45,927 bases of DNA. Origin: Prevotella sp. GTDB lineage: Bacteria; Bacteroidota; Bacteroidia; Bacteroidales; Bacteroidaceae. The notes below the pieces were generated by a model. That model searched no databases and was not told the DNA's origin. It saw only the letters and a list, made by a program, of their open reading frames with translations. The stretch spans positions 1 to 45,927 of the forward strand of contig JAFVHO010000078.1 of the NCBI GenBank assembly GCA_017474485.1, in the 5' to 3' direction. Of the stretch, positions 30,911 through 40,500 are shown piece by piece (the stretch's first letter is position 1; each line of letters opens with the position of its first letter). The translations under genes and the position numbers were made by a program.

Positions 30911-32363
30911 TGAAACGTCGGTTGTTCTTTTTAAAGGATTTTTTGAAATCTCTGGAGTCTCTAGAATTTCTAGAATCTCTAGAACCTTTAGAATTTCTGG
31001 AATCTCTAGAGCCTCTAGAATCTCCAGATTCTCTGAAGTCGCGGGCTTTCTTGGGTTCTTTCTTCTCTAATGAGCGGAATTTGAACGAACGGATGTCAGC
31101 ATCAGCATTCTCCTGTTCCTCGTCCAGACGCTTTTTGAACTCGCGGTTCTGCTTGAAGCGACGCTTTTCAGCCATCTGACGCTTTTCTTCTTCCGTCTTG
31201 ACAACGCCGCCTTCCTCGCGGAATTCACGCATCTTACCGTCGAACATCTGGTATTTGCGGAATTCACACTCCAGCGAACCGTTGAATACGGGAATCTTGA
31301 TGCTGGGCTTTAGGCCAATCTGCGCAAAGCATTCCTCGCGATAAGACAGAATCCATGCCTCGTTGCCAGTGAACTGGTGTTTCAGTCGTTCGCCAATCAT
31401 CTTATAAGTGCCTAGCAGGTCGTTGGTCGAAATGCGCTCACCGTATGGCGGATTGGTTACCATGATGCTTTTGTTCTTGGGCTGGACGAAGTTTTTGAAG
31501 TCTTGTTCCTCAATGGTAATGTCACTGGACAAGCCTGCAGCCTTCACATTCAGACGGGCAGTGTTGACAGCCTTAATATCCACATCATAACCATAGATAT
31601 GGTGATTGAACTCACGTTCTTGAGAGTCGTCGTTGTAAATCTCGTCGAAGAGGTCGCGATCGAAGTCAGGCCACTTCTCGAAGGCATACTCTTTACGGAA
31701 CAGACCAGGTGCCATGTTGTGGGCAATGAGTGCCGCTTCGATGAGTAGCGTTCCAGAGCCACACATGGGGTCGATGAAGTCGGTCTCGCCATGCCAGCCC
31801 GTCATCAGGATCATACCAGCTGCCAATACCTCGTTGAGGGGTGCCTCGACAGATTCCTGACGATAGCCACGACGATGCAGCGATTCACCGCTGGAGTCAA
31901 GACACAGTGTACACTGGTCTTCGGCAATATGGATATGCAGACGGATATCCGGATTGGAGATACTGATGTTAGGACGCTGTCCGGTCTTCTCGCGGAACTG
32001 GTCGACAATGGCATCCTTTACCTTGTAGGCCACAAACTTGGAATGGCGGAACTCCTCAGAAAATACAACAGAGTCAACGGCAAATGTCTTATCGATTCCA
32101 ATGTATTCGCTCCAGTCGATGTCCTTAACGCCCTCATATACATCATCAGCCGATAATGCCTTGAAATGCTTGATGGGTTTCAGAATGCGGATGGCAGTGT
32201 GCAGTTGGAAATTGGCGCGATACAATAGTTCCTTGTCGCCCTTAAACGATACCATACGACGGCCTATCTGCACGTCGTTTGCGCCCAACTGCGTCAGTTC
32301 TTTCGCCAAGACGGGCTCTAAGCCCATAAAGGTCTTAGCGATGATTTCAAAATGCTGTGTCAT
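30891..32363 (-). CDS. THUMP-domain class I 23S rRNA methyltransferase (RlmL-like) with SR-rich tail
   Basis: A 490-residue cytoplasmic RNA methyltransferase. The N-terminal ferredoxin-like/THUMP region (MTQHFEIIAKTFMGLEPVL to about 160) precedes the SAM domain with DPMCGSGTLLIEAAL and the catalytic NPPYGERI of N2-guanine methylases. The length fits the single-domain RlmL/YpsC class. The C-terminal about 90 residues are charged and end in ten near-perfect triplets (DSR, GSR, NSR, NSK, DFR, ESG), encoded by a 90-bp nonamer repeat. The tail is likely disordered and RNA-binding. It has its own promoter (32389-32419) and is first in a probable five-gene unit. Confidence 0.9.
   Translation of the reverse strand: MTQHFEIIAKTFMGLEPVLAKELTQLGANDVQIGRRMVSFKGDKELLYRANFQLHTAIRILKPIKHFKALSADDVYEGVKDIDWSEYIGIDKTFAVDSVVFSEEFRHSKFVAYKVKDAIVDQFREKTGQRPNISISNPDIRLHIHIAEDQCTLCLDSSGESLHRRGYRQESVEAPLNEVLAAGMILMTGWHGETDFIDPMCGSGTLLIEAALIAHNMAPGLFRKEYAFEKWPDFDRDLFDEIYNDDSQEREFNHHIYGYDVDIKAVNTARLNVKAAGLSSDITIEEQDFKNFVQPKNKSIMVTNPPYGERISTNDLLGTYKMIGERLKHQFTGNEAWILSYREECFAQIGLKPSIKIPVFNGSLECEFRKYQMFDGKMREFREEGGVVKTEEEKRQMAEKRRFKQNREFKKRLDEEQENADADIRSFKFRSLEKKEPKKARDFRESGDSRGSRDSRNSKGSRDSRNSRDSRDFKKSFKKNNRRFNDDEED
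30951..31040 (-). repeat. Ten-unit 9-bp tandem repeat in the methyltransferase tail
   Basis: Units of TCTAGAATC type, 9 bp each, ten in a row. Each encodes a D/N/G-S-R-like triplet and keeps the frame. Near-identical nonamers favour length change by slippage. Confidence 0.9.
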
Positions 32364-32388
32364 TATGTGTACGTACTAATATATGGTG

Positions 32389-32419
32389 CAAAGGTAATGA
32401 GAATTAAGCAAAAAGCAAA
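32389..32419 (-). promoter_or_regulatory. Promoter of the methyltransferase operon
   Basis: -7 TACCTTTG (32389-32396) and -33 TTTG (32416-32419) on the minus strand with a 19-nt gap, 26 nt before the ATG. The dyad seen in the cysK-type promoters is absent, so this one is not part of that set. Confidence 0.8.
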
Positions 32420-32459
32420 GAAAAATCATTTTTTTCTTTCATTTTCCATTTTTTTTGCT

Positions 32460-32467
32460 TACTTTTG
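32460..32467 (+). promoter_or_regulatory. -7 box of the histidine kinase gene
   Basis: TACTTTTG 23 nt before the ATG at 32490, with a T-rich stretch in the -33 region. It is divergent to the methyltransferase promoter. Confidence 0.65.
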
Positions 32468-32489
32468 CGCCAACTTATCCCCAATAGGC

Positions 32490-33743
32490 ATGGCATATAA
32501 CGTAATTCTTTTTGCTTTGCAGAACTTGCTGAGACTCGATATCATGATATGGATAGCGGGTATTCCGTTGTTGGTTTTGGCCTGTATGTGGTTGTATCAT
32601 CAGATACATCAACGTAACGAATTACAGAAAGAATTGTCTATGTTGTCAAAGGTACAGCGACACTCTGTGGAGTACGACTTGGTGTTGAAGGTGATGAAGT
32701 TGGCAATCTATCGTATTGACGTGCAAGCTCAGACCATTACTTTTGAGAGTGACTTCCGTGACGTGATAGGCAGTTTCCATTTTTCTCCTAATACGCCATT
32801 GGAGGATTTCTATGAGTTGATGTTGCCCCAGTCTCGTGTCAAGATTAAAAAGGCGCTGATGGACTTGATGGAAGGCCGTACGGATGAGGCACATGAACAG
32901 TTCGAGACACGCTTGCCCCATTCTGAGCAGATCCACTGGGAGGATGCCTATGCCACTATTGAGAAACGTGACTTGCATGGAAATCCACTGATGATAGTTG
33001 GTACAGTGACTTTTATCGACAATCAGAAGTCTGTTGAACAAGCTCTGATTGAAGCACGTAATCAGGCAGAGGAAAGTGACCGTCTGAAATCAGCTTTCCT
33101 GACCAATATGTCGCACGAGATTCGTACACCACTGAATGCTATTGTGGGCTTTAGCGATGTGTTGCCTATGGCCCAGAACGATGAGGAACGTGGTGAATTG
33201 ATCAACTTGATTAAGCAGAACAATGCTCACTTGTTGCGTTTGTTTGACGATATGGCAAACATGTCGAAGTTGGAAGCTGGTGATCAGGCTGTCAGGAAGC
33301 AACATTTCAATCTCGACCAGTTGTTGATGGATGTGGTGGATAAATTTGCTAATAAGAGTAGAGAAACAGGTATCAGAATAGAAATAGAGCCGGCAACCGA
33401 TGTAGTACAGCCGTTTTCTGATCGTAACCGACTGCGCGAGATATTGAATCAGTATGTGGACAATGCACTGAAGTTCACAGATAAAGGTGTCGTGACTATA
33501 GGTTATTATGTGAATAATGGATTGTTGCGTATTTGGGTCCGCGATACAGGTAAAGGCATTCCTGATAATCACTGTAACGACCATCTTTTCGAGCGTTTTG
33601 TAAAAGTTGATGAATTTTTCCCTGGCTCAGGTCTGGGACTTAGCATTTGTCGCAGTATGGCGTTGAGCATTGGTGGTAAGGTCGGTGTGGAGTCGAAACT
33701 GAACGTTGGTTCACTCTTCTGGGTTGAGATACCTGTGGAATAA
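32490..33743 (+). CDS. PAS-like sensor histidine kinase
   Basis: A 417-residue membrane kinase. One transmembrane helix (IMIWIAGIPLLVLACMWLY) is followed by a short coiled segment, a PAS-like region (YRIDVQAQTITFESDFRDV to TVTFIDNQ) and the kinase core. The H box reads MSHEIRTPLNAIVGFSDV with phospho-acceptor His209. N box NQYVDNALKFTD and G boxes DTGKGI and GSGLGLSI are intact. The ATG at 32490 is preferred because a promoter lies within the longer frame. No response regulator gene is adjacent. The next gene starts 13 nt downstream and may be its target or partner (inference). Confidence 0.9.
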   Translation: MAYNVILFALQNLLRLDIMIWIAGIPLLVLACMWLYHQIHQRNELQKELSMLSKVQRHSVEYDLVLKVMKLAIYRIDVQAQTITFESDFRDVIGSFHFSPNTPLEDFYELMLPQSRVKIKKALMDLMEGRTDEAHEQFETRLPHSEQIHWEDAYATIEKRDLHGNPLMIVGTVTFIDNQKSVEQALIEARNQAEESDRLKSAFLTNMSHEIRTPLNAIVGFSDVLPMAQNDEERGELINLIKQNNAHLLRLFDDMANMSKLEAGDQAVRKQHFNLDQLLMDVVDKFANKSRETGIRIEIEPATDVVQPFSDRNRLREILNQYVDNALKFTDKGVVTIGYYVNNGLLRIWVRDTGKGIPDNHCNDHLFERFVKVDEFFPGSGLGLSICRSMALSIGGKVGVESKLNVGSLFWVEIPVE

Positions 33744-33756
33744 TTTGTATTTAGGT

Positions 33757-36282
33757 ATGCGTCAAATATTTTTCTTCTTTTTTCTGTTTTTGTCTATTGC
33801 GCTGCATGCTCAAACCATTGTCGGACATGTGGTCGATGAAGCTACTGGCGAAAACATCGGGTTTGCCAGTGTGCAATATAAAGGCCATCATGTAGCAACT
33901 ATCACTGACCTTAACGGACGTTTTACGATAGAGCGTCATAAAGGTTGGAAACTGACTGTCAGTGCCGTGGGCTATAAGTCGCGCACCTATACTGTTGATG
34001 CTGATATGGATAAACTGTTTGTATCGTTACGCGAGGATAACCGTTCGTTGAAGGAGGTGACGGTACGTTCTAAACGCACGCGTTACAAACGGAAGAATAA
34101 TCCAGCAGTGGAGCTGATGAAAAAGGTGATAGCCCATAAGAAGGCTACCGACCTTTCCATGCGTGACTACTACCAGTACATGAAGTATCAGAAGTTGACG
34201 CTGGCACTCAACGATATGAAATTGGAAACGTTGCATTCACCTAAAATCAGTAAATACAATTGGATTATCAATCAGGTGGAGACCTGCGAACAAACAGGCA
34301 AACTCATCCTGCCGGCCAGTGTCGATGAGACGGTGACGCAGAAAATTTACCGCCGCTCTCCGCATGCTGAGAAAGAGATTATCAAAGGACAACGTTCTGC
34401 AGGTATTAACGACTTTTTTCAGACAGGCGATATTCTGAATACGGTATCGAAAGACGTCTTTACGGATGTTAATATTTATGACGATCAGGTGCGACTACTT
34501 CAACATCCCTTTACGTCACCTATCAGTGATGGTGCTATCTCTTTCTATCGCTACTATATTGAAGATACGCTGTTAATTGATCGTGACTCCTGTATCCACC
34601 TGCATTTCCTGCCTAACAACCAACAGGATTTCGGATTCCGTGGCGACTTGTATGTATTAAAGGATTCTTCTTATCAGGTGAGGCGTTGCGAACTCATCCT
34701 GCCCAATCAGACAGATGTTAATTTTGTTGAAGGTCTGAAGGTCATACAAGAGTTTACTCAATTGCCTACGGGCGAATGGGTGCTCAGCATCGACGATATG
34801 GTGGTGGAACTGGTATTGTTCGACTTTCTGCAGAAAGGTGTAGCTATTCGAACCACTCGCTTGTCTGACTATCAGTTTACAGAGATTCCTGCAAAACTCT
34901 TCAAAGGGAAAGCCAAGACGGTTACCGACCCTGATGCTGCGCTGATGGATGACGGTTTCTGGAATGAGCATCGTAAGGTGAGACTGACGCGTAGTGAGGC
35001 AGGTATGGAAGACTTTCTTAATGGTATGCGTACTGTTGGTGGTTTCAAATATATTCTTTTGGGACTTAAACTGTTGGCAGAGAACTATATTGAGACAGGC
35101 AATCCCAGTAAGGTGGATATTGGTCCCGTCAACTCAATGGTGAGTACCAATTTCATCGATGGCTTGCGTACCCGTATCTCACTTCAAACAACAGCAAACC
35201 TGAATCGTCATCTCTTCTGGAAAGGCTATGCGGCACGCGGATGGCGCAGCCGTAATAACTATTACAGTACGCAACTGACGTGGGCATTTAATAAGAAAAA
35301 GTATCTGCCTGACGAATTCCCCAAGCGTAACCTGTCGTTTCTCTCGACCTATGACGTGATGGCGCCTTCTGACAAGTTCCTCTCTACGGATAAAGATAAT
35401 GTGTTCACTGCTTTCAAGTGGGCCAAGGCTGATAAGATGATGTTCTATAATCGTCAGCAGCTTACCTTTGATTATGAGCAGATGTATGGTTTGCGTACAT
35501 TGCTGAGTGTCAAGATAGAGAAAAACGATGCCGCTGGTAATATGACGTTCACACCACTGAACTCAGATCATACTATTGGCTTTAGAACCACGGAGTTGCA
35601 TGCTGAGATAGAATATTCGCCAGGTGCGCTTTATACCAACTCTAAACAGCGACGTCTGAAGGTCAATCGTGAGGCTCCCGTCTTTATCCTCAGCCATACC
35701 ATGGGTGTCAAGGGTCTGTTAGGAGGCGATTATGACTATCATTATACGGAAGCCAGTATCTTCAAACGCATTTGGCTGAACAGCTGGGGACGTATTGATC
35801 TGTATACTCGTGGGGGTGTGCAGTGGAGTCAGGTGCCCTTCCCGTTGTTGTGCATGCCTGCAGCCAATATGTCGTACTTCAGTCAAAAGCAGTCGTTCAA
35901 CCTGCTGACCAGTATGGAGTTCTTGAATGACCGTTTTGTCAGTGTGGACTTGAACTGGGATATGCAGGGTAAGATATTCAACCGCATACCGTTGATTAAG
36001 AAGTTGCGTTGGCGTGAATATATTGGTGCCAAGATGCTGTGGGGCGCTTTGTCCGACAAGAATAACCCCTATCTTGAACGCAATGCCAACAGTGATGTGC
36101 TGATGTATTTCCCAGAAGACTCGTATGTGATGGATTCAAAGGTGCCTTATTGGGAAATATCGTTAGGTATTCGCAGCATCTTCCGCTTCTTCCAGATTGA
36201 GTATGTTCGTCGTATGAACTATAATGACCATTCGCATGGCCATAAGAACAGCGTGCGATTTGGCTTTACTCTGATGTTCTAA
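33757..36282 (+). CDS. DUF5686 outer-membrane protein with carboxypeptidase-like N-domain
   Basis: An 841-residue protein. A hydrophobic signal (QIFFFFFLFLSIALHAQ) is followed by a carboxypeptidase-like regulatory domain (TIVGHVVDEATGENIGFASV to GYKSRTYTV), as found before TonB plug domains. The rest matches the DUF5686 family: helical linker, then a long beta-strand-rich C-terminal part ending VRRMNYNDHSHGH and FGFTLMF, a barrel-type terminus. It probably sits in the outer membrane; its role is unknown. The ATG at 33757 is chosen because the frame upstream overlaps the kinase gene and the leader starts here. A hairpin follows about 25 nt after the stop. Confidence 0.88.
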   Translation: MRQIFFFFFLFLSIALHAQTIVGHVVDEATGENIGFASVQYKGHHVATITDLNGRFTIERHKGWKLTVSAVGYKSRTYTVDADMDKLFVSLREDNRSLKEVTVRSKRTRYKRKNNPAVELMKKVIAHKKATDLSMRDYYQYMKYQKLTLALNDMKLETLHSPKISKYNWIINQVETCEQTGKLILPASVDETVTQKIYRRSPHAEKEIIKGQRSAGINDFFQTGDILNTVSKDVFTDVNIYDDQVRLLQHPFTSPISDGAISFYRYYIEDTLLIDRDSCIHLHFLPNNQQDFGFRGDLYVLKDSSYQVRRCELILPNQTDVNFVEGLKVIQEFTQLPTGEWVLSIDDMVVELVLFDFLQKGVAIRTTRLSDYQFTEIPAKLFKGKAKTVTDPDAALMDDGFWNEHRKVRLTRSEAGMEDFLNGMRTVGGFKYILLGLKLLAENYIETGNPSKVDIGPVNSMVSTNFIDGLRTRISLQTTANLNRHLFWKGYAARGWRSRNNYYSTQLTWAFNKKKYLPDEFPKRNLSFLSTYDVMAPSDKFLSTDKDNVFTAFKWAKADKMMFYNRQQLTFDYEQMYGLRTLLSVKIEKNDAAGNMTFTPLNSDHTIGFRTTELHAEIEYSPGALYTNSKQRRLKVNREAPVFILSHTMGVKGLLGGDYDYHYTEASIFKRIWLNSWGRIDLYTRGGVQWSQVPFPLLCMPAANMSYFSQKQSFNLLTSMEFLNDRFVSVDLNWDMQGKIFNRIPLIKKLRWREYIGAKMLWGALSDKNNPYLERNANSDVLMYFPEDSYVMDSKVPYWEISLGIRSIFRFFQIEYVRRMNYNDHSHGHKNSVRFGFTLMF

Positions 36283-36304
36283 TATCAATATCTTAAGGGG
36301 AATA

Positions 36305-36422
36305 GAAAAAGGCTGTCTCCCGACAGCCTTAATCTTGTTTTCTAACTAACTTATTATCAACTATTCATTACTCATTCTTTTACCTTAAGATCAAAAGTAT
36401 GACCTTGCATTTTGTTTTTCTG
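36305..36422 (-). ncRNA. Candidate short transcript (about 120 nt) with terminator
   Basis: On the minus strand a -7 box TAACTTTG (36426-36433) is followed, about 95 nt later, by a 9-bp perfect hairpin (36309-36317 with 36322-36330) and TTTTTC, a textbook intrinsic terminator. The span holds only a 12-codon frame (36372-36410). The -33 region is weak. This could be a small RNA antisense-adjacent to the DUF5686 end; the hairpin may also stop the + strand gene. Confidence 0.4.
36309..36345. terminator. Hairpin after the DUF5686 gene
   Basis: AAGGCTGTC with GACAGCCTT, 4-nt loop. The U-run is better on the minus strand (TTTTTC); on the + strand AATCTTGTTTT follows, which is weaker. From 36346 to 36425 there is no gene apart from the minus-strand RNA candidate. 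Confidence 0.7.
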
Positions 36423-36478
36423 GTGCAAAGTTACGCACTTTTTCGACTATTTGGAGCATAAAACAGCAAAAAACGCAC

Positions 36479-36517
36479 GTAAACGTTTGCGATTTTCAAA
36501 GTTAATTTGTAACTTTG
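36479..36517 (+). promoter_or_regulatory. Promoter and LacI-type operator of the 36573 gene
   Basis: -33 TTTG (36486-36489), 20-nt gap, -7 TAACTTTG (36510-36517). The operator candidate GTAAACGTTTGC (36479-36490) has the AAACGTTT core with the central CG typical of LacI-family sites and overlaps the -33 box, which would give autorepression. The leader is about 50 nt. Confidence 0.75.
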
Positions 36518-36572
36518 TAGCCGATATTGCATCGCTGCACTTTATACCTTATAGGTTAAAGAACTAACTATT

Positions 36573-37595
36573 ATGACTAATAAGAAACAACACAGAACTT
36601 CGTTGAAGGACCTTGCCCGTGAATTAGGGGTGAGCATTGCTACTGTGAGTCGCGCGCTACGCAACTCACCGGAGATCGGCAAGGAAATGCAACAACGTGT
36701 GAAGGATCTGGCTAAAAAACTCAACTATCGCCCCAACCCGTTTGCCCAAAGTCTGCGCAGAGAAGCCCCCAAGGTTATTGGTGTGGTGGTTCCCAATCTG
36801 GTGACGCACTACTATGCCGCAGTACTTGATGGTATTGAGGATGAGGCTCGCCGTGCCGGCTATAGTGTTCTCAGCGCCAATAGTCATGAGCGTTATGAAG
36901 ACGAAGAGCATGCTATCGACAATTTTATCTCCATGCATGTGGAGGGTATCATAGCCTGTCTAGCGCAAAGTACTACCGATTATCACCATTTCGAGGAGAT
37001 TGCTGAAATGGGAATCCCATTGGTGTTCTTCGGACGTACCTGTCTTTCAGACCGTTTCTCCAGTGTGACTGCCAATGGTGATGAAGCTGCCCAGCAGGCC
37101 ACTCAGCATCTGATAGATACTGGAAGCCGACGTGTCGCTTTTATTGGAGGTCCTAACCATCTTGATATGGTGCGTCGTCGCAAACATGGCTATTTAGAGG
37201 CATTACGCGAAAACCATATTCCTATTGAACGGGAATTGGTGCTCTGCGATAAGATTGACTATCAGCTGGCTCTCGAACGGACAACGGCCCTTTTGAAAAG
37301 TGACCATCGCCCTGATGCAATTCTGGCATTCAACGATATCATTACCTTTGCTGCGTTTACAGCCATCAAAGAGTGTGGCTTGCGTATTCCTGAAGATGTG
37401 GCCCTGATGGGCTTTACGGATGATGTGCATGCAGCATACGTGACGCCTCGTATGTCTGCCATTCAGGACCAGTCGCACCAGATGGGTGTCAAGGCCTGTC
37501 AATTGTTGTTGCGCAATATCAATGGCGACAGCAAGGTGTATAAAGAGATAGTTCCACAGCAATTAGTAATTAGAGATACTTCCAGCAAGAAGTAA
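36573..37595 (+). CDS. LacI-family transcriptional regulator
   Basis: A 340-residue repressor. The N-terminal helix-turn-helix reads TSLKDLARELGVSIATVSRALRNSPEIG with the hinge LNYRPNPFAQSLRR. The sugar-binding core starts KVIGVVVPNLVTHYYAAVLDGIEDEA and ends with RMSAIQDQSHQMG, the usual dimer surface. The sensor gene starts 1 nt after the stop and the GH31 gene follows, so the regulator likely controls alpha-xyloside or glucan use. An operator with an AAACGTTT core overlaps its own promoter. Confidence 0.95.
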   Translation: MTNKKQHRTSLKDLARELGVSIATVSRALRNSPEIGKEMQQRVKDLAKKLNYRPNPFAQSLRREAPKVIGVVVPNLVTHYYAAVLDGIEDEARRAGYSVLSANSHERYEDEEHAIDNFISMHVEGIIACLAQSTTDYHHFEEIAEMGIPLVFFGRTCLSDRFSSVTANGDEAAQQATQHLIDTGSRRVAFIGGPNHLDMVRRRKHGYLEALRENHIPIERELVLCDKIDYQLALERTTALLKSDHRPDAILAFNDIITFAAFTAIKECGLRIPEDVALMGFTDDVHAAYVTPRMSAIQDQSHQMGVKACQLLLRNINGDSKVYKEIVPQQLVIRDTSSKK

Positions 37596-37596
37596 T

Positions 37597-40500
37597 ATGG
37601 CCAATCGCAAGACACTGTACCTAATAGCAGCATTATTGCTGATACCCGCCTTGTCGTTTGCTGACAGCATTTCGAACAAGGGGACTACCGAACGTAGCAT
37701 CATTCCTGAGATGAAGTTCAAACGCCTGGATACGAGTGAAGGATTGTCGAACTCTCAGGTAAACTGTACGTTCCGTGACTCTCGTGGCTTCATGTGGTTT
37801 GGTACGTCTTACGGATTGAACCGTTACGACGGGTACCGCATGAAGACCTATTATTCGAACATGCGTGATACCACGACCATGCGCGATAACTATGTCGCAT
37901 TCATCATGGAAGCCTGGGACGGTAAGCTGTGGTTGGCGCAAAGCATGAATTACAGTATCTATGATCCTGTAACTGAAAGCTTTGAACGTAGTGCTTCGCG
38001 TGAGCTGGAACAGTATTTCGGATTCAACGACGGCGTGGAGCGTGTCTTTATTGATGCGAAAAAGAATTATTGGGTGAAGTTCTACGAAAAGGGCTTCTAT
38101 TGCTATAACCCTTATACGAAAAAGAAGAAAGCCTTCAAGATGGGTTATGGTCCTCAAGAGATCAACCCCAACTACAGTTTCCTGATGTCGGCAGACGATG
38201 GCGACGAAACCATCTTTGTCACCAACGACGGACGTCTGCTTTGCCTGAACGGCGAGAAAGGTGTGAAGGTGTGGGAAGACAACTGGATGCATGATAATGG
38301 TGCTCCGGAAAATACTAACTATCGTCTTAGTATTGACAAGTTCCATAATATCTGGGTGGTCAACGAAACGTATGCTTTTGTCAGGCTTCACAAAGAAAAG
38401 GTTTGGAAGAGCTTCGTTCAATTGATACGTGAATATCAGGTGGAAAATGTTCCTCAGCCGCTCATGATATGGGACGTGAAGATTGACGACCGTGGACGTA
38501 TCTGGTGTGCTACCGACCATGAAGGATTGCTGGTGTTTGACTTGCGGCATCATGCCATGAAACAGTTCTTGAACAACAAGTTCGACGAGTCGTCTATCAG
38601 CGACAATACGCTGCGAACTGTCTATTTGGACAGAGACGGCCTGATGTGGATTGGTACCTATAAGAATGGTGTCAATATGTATAAGGAAGGTTCCAGGAGT
38701 ATGCATAATCTGGAACTGGGCGACATCAATGCCGTCACTGAAGACAACTACGGCAATTACTGGTTAGGCACCAACGACCGTGGTATCGTTGTCTATAATC
38801 CGAAAACTGGCGAACAACTGGCTCACTATACGTCAGCCAACAGCCCGATGTTTGGCAATATCATGGTGGGTGCCTTTAAGGCCAGCGATGGCAGTCTCTG
38901 GTTTGGCGGTTATAACAGTGGCTTGACACATTGTATTCCTCACAATGCCAACGGCGAGGCTACCATCATTACCTATCGCCATACAGGTGCACCTGACGGA
39001 TTGGCCAGCGATAATGTATGGAGCATCACAGAAGATCATTGGCACCGTATTTGGATAGGTACGTTGGGTGCTGGTGTGCAGAGGCTTGACCTTCGAACAG
39101 GGAAATTCCGCACGTGGAATGATAAGAATACCCAGATGCCAGGCAATTATTTGACGTCGGCTGCTTGGATCAAGAAAGGATGGCTGATGATGGGTACCAG
39201 TTGGTACTACTGCTTTATCAATCCTGTTACGGGCGAATTGGTAAACCGGGTTATACCAGAAGATCCCAGTGTGCCTGTGCAGCCAGGTAACACCGTTTGC
39301 GTGATGGAAGATTCGCGCGGACTTATCTGGCAAGGTTCTGCTTCTGGTGTGCTCGTTTATGACCAGCAACGTAAGACGGTGCGCTTGCTTGATATGCAGA
39401 GCGGACTATTTGGCTCGAATGTTTGTTCTATTACTGAGGATACGAACCATGCTATGTGGGTGGTGACCGATCATGGTGTGTCGAAAGTCACACCTGTACT
39501 GGACAATGGTAAGTGGAATCTCAGTGTGAGTAGCTATAACAGTCGTGATGGCTTGATGCAGGGAGCCTATAATCAGCGTTCTACCTGTCTGACACATGAC
39601 AGCTTGCTGTTGATAGGCGGACAAGGCGGTTTGGATGTCATCAATCCTAAGGCACTTTCTGTTGTCAAGAAGAAAGAGCGTCCCATCTTCAGTGGCTTGC
39701 AGATTTTTGATGCTGATGTCGCTGTTGGTCAGGAGGTCGATGGACGTGTCATATTGGACGAGGCGCTTGACGCTTGTCGTGAACTGACACTGCGATTCAA
39801 CGACCAGTTTACTATCCAGTTGGGCAGCGATGCAGGTATTGTCAACAACGGTAAACGTTTTGTATATATGCTGGAAGGCTTCAATGACAACTGGGTGAAG
39901 ACATCGGAACAGAATCCCAATATCACCTACAACTCGTTGCGTCCTGGCAGCTATACCCTCCGAGTCAGAATGCTGAACGACGATGGTACAATTGGCGAAG
40001 AAGAATCGACGCTCGAAATCACCATTCGTCCATCCTTGTGGCGAACACGCTGGATGATATTGTTGTACATGCTCGTCATTGCTGGTGTAGCCTTCCTGTG
40101 GCGCAAGTGGTTTATGAAACGTCTGGAGAAGCGTATGAAAGTTGAATCGATGCGACGTGACCTTGAAAAGCAGCAATGGATGAACGAGATGCGTATGAAG
40201 ATGGCTACAGAGCAAGCTAACAAACAGCAGTCAACTGGAACCAAACAAGAGATTGTCAAACTAGATCTGACGACAGAAGACATCGTCGTCTTTATACGTG
40301 CTATCTGCGAACATTATGAGTCGCCCAATCCAGACAAGAAAGTCAAGGTGAATTTCCTGTCTGCGGTAGACCAGTTGACGGCTGATTTCGATGAGGCTAA
40401 GTTAAAGGAAGTCTTAGAGATATTGTTCCGCAATTCAATTAACTTTACCCCATACGATCCAATGATCAGTGTCGGCGTGGCTCGTACGCAAAACGATATG

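Noticed and set aside
32352-32489. Upstream start for the histidine kinase
   Set aside because: It overlaps the divergent gene's start and both promoters; the ATG at 32490 is 23 nt after a -7 box.
33706-33756. Upstream start for the DUF5686 protein
   Set aside because: It overlaps the kinase gene and would place 17 residues before a clear signal peptide.
36372-36410. 12-codon minus-strand peptide (MQGHTFDLKVKE)
   Set aside because: Too short to support on its own; mentioned only as part of the RNA candidate.
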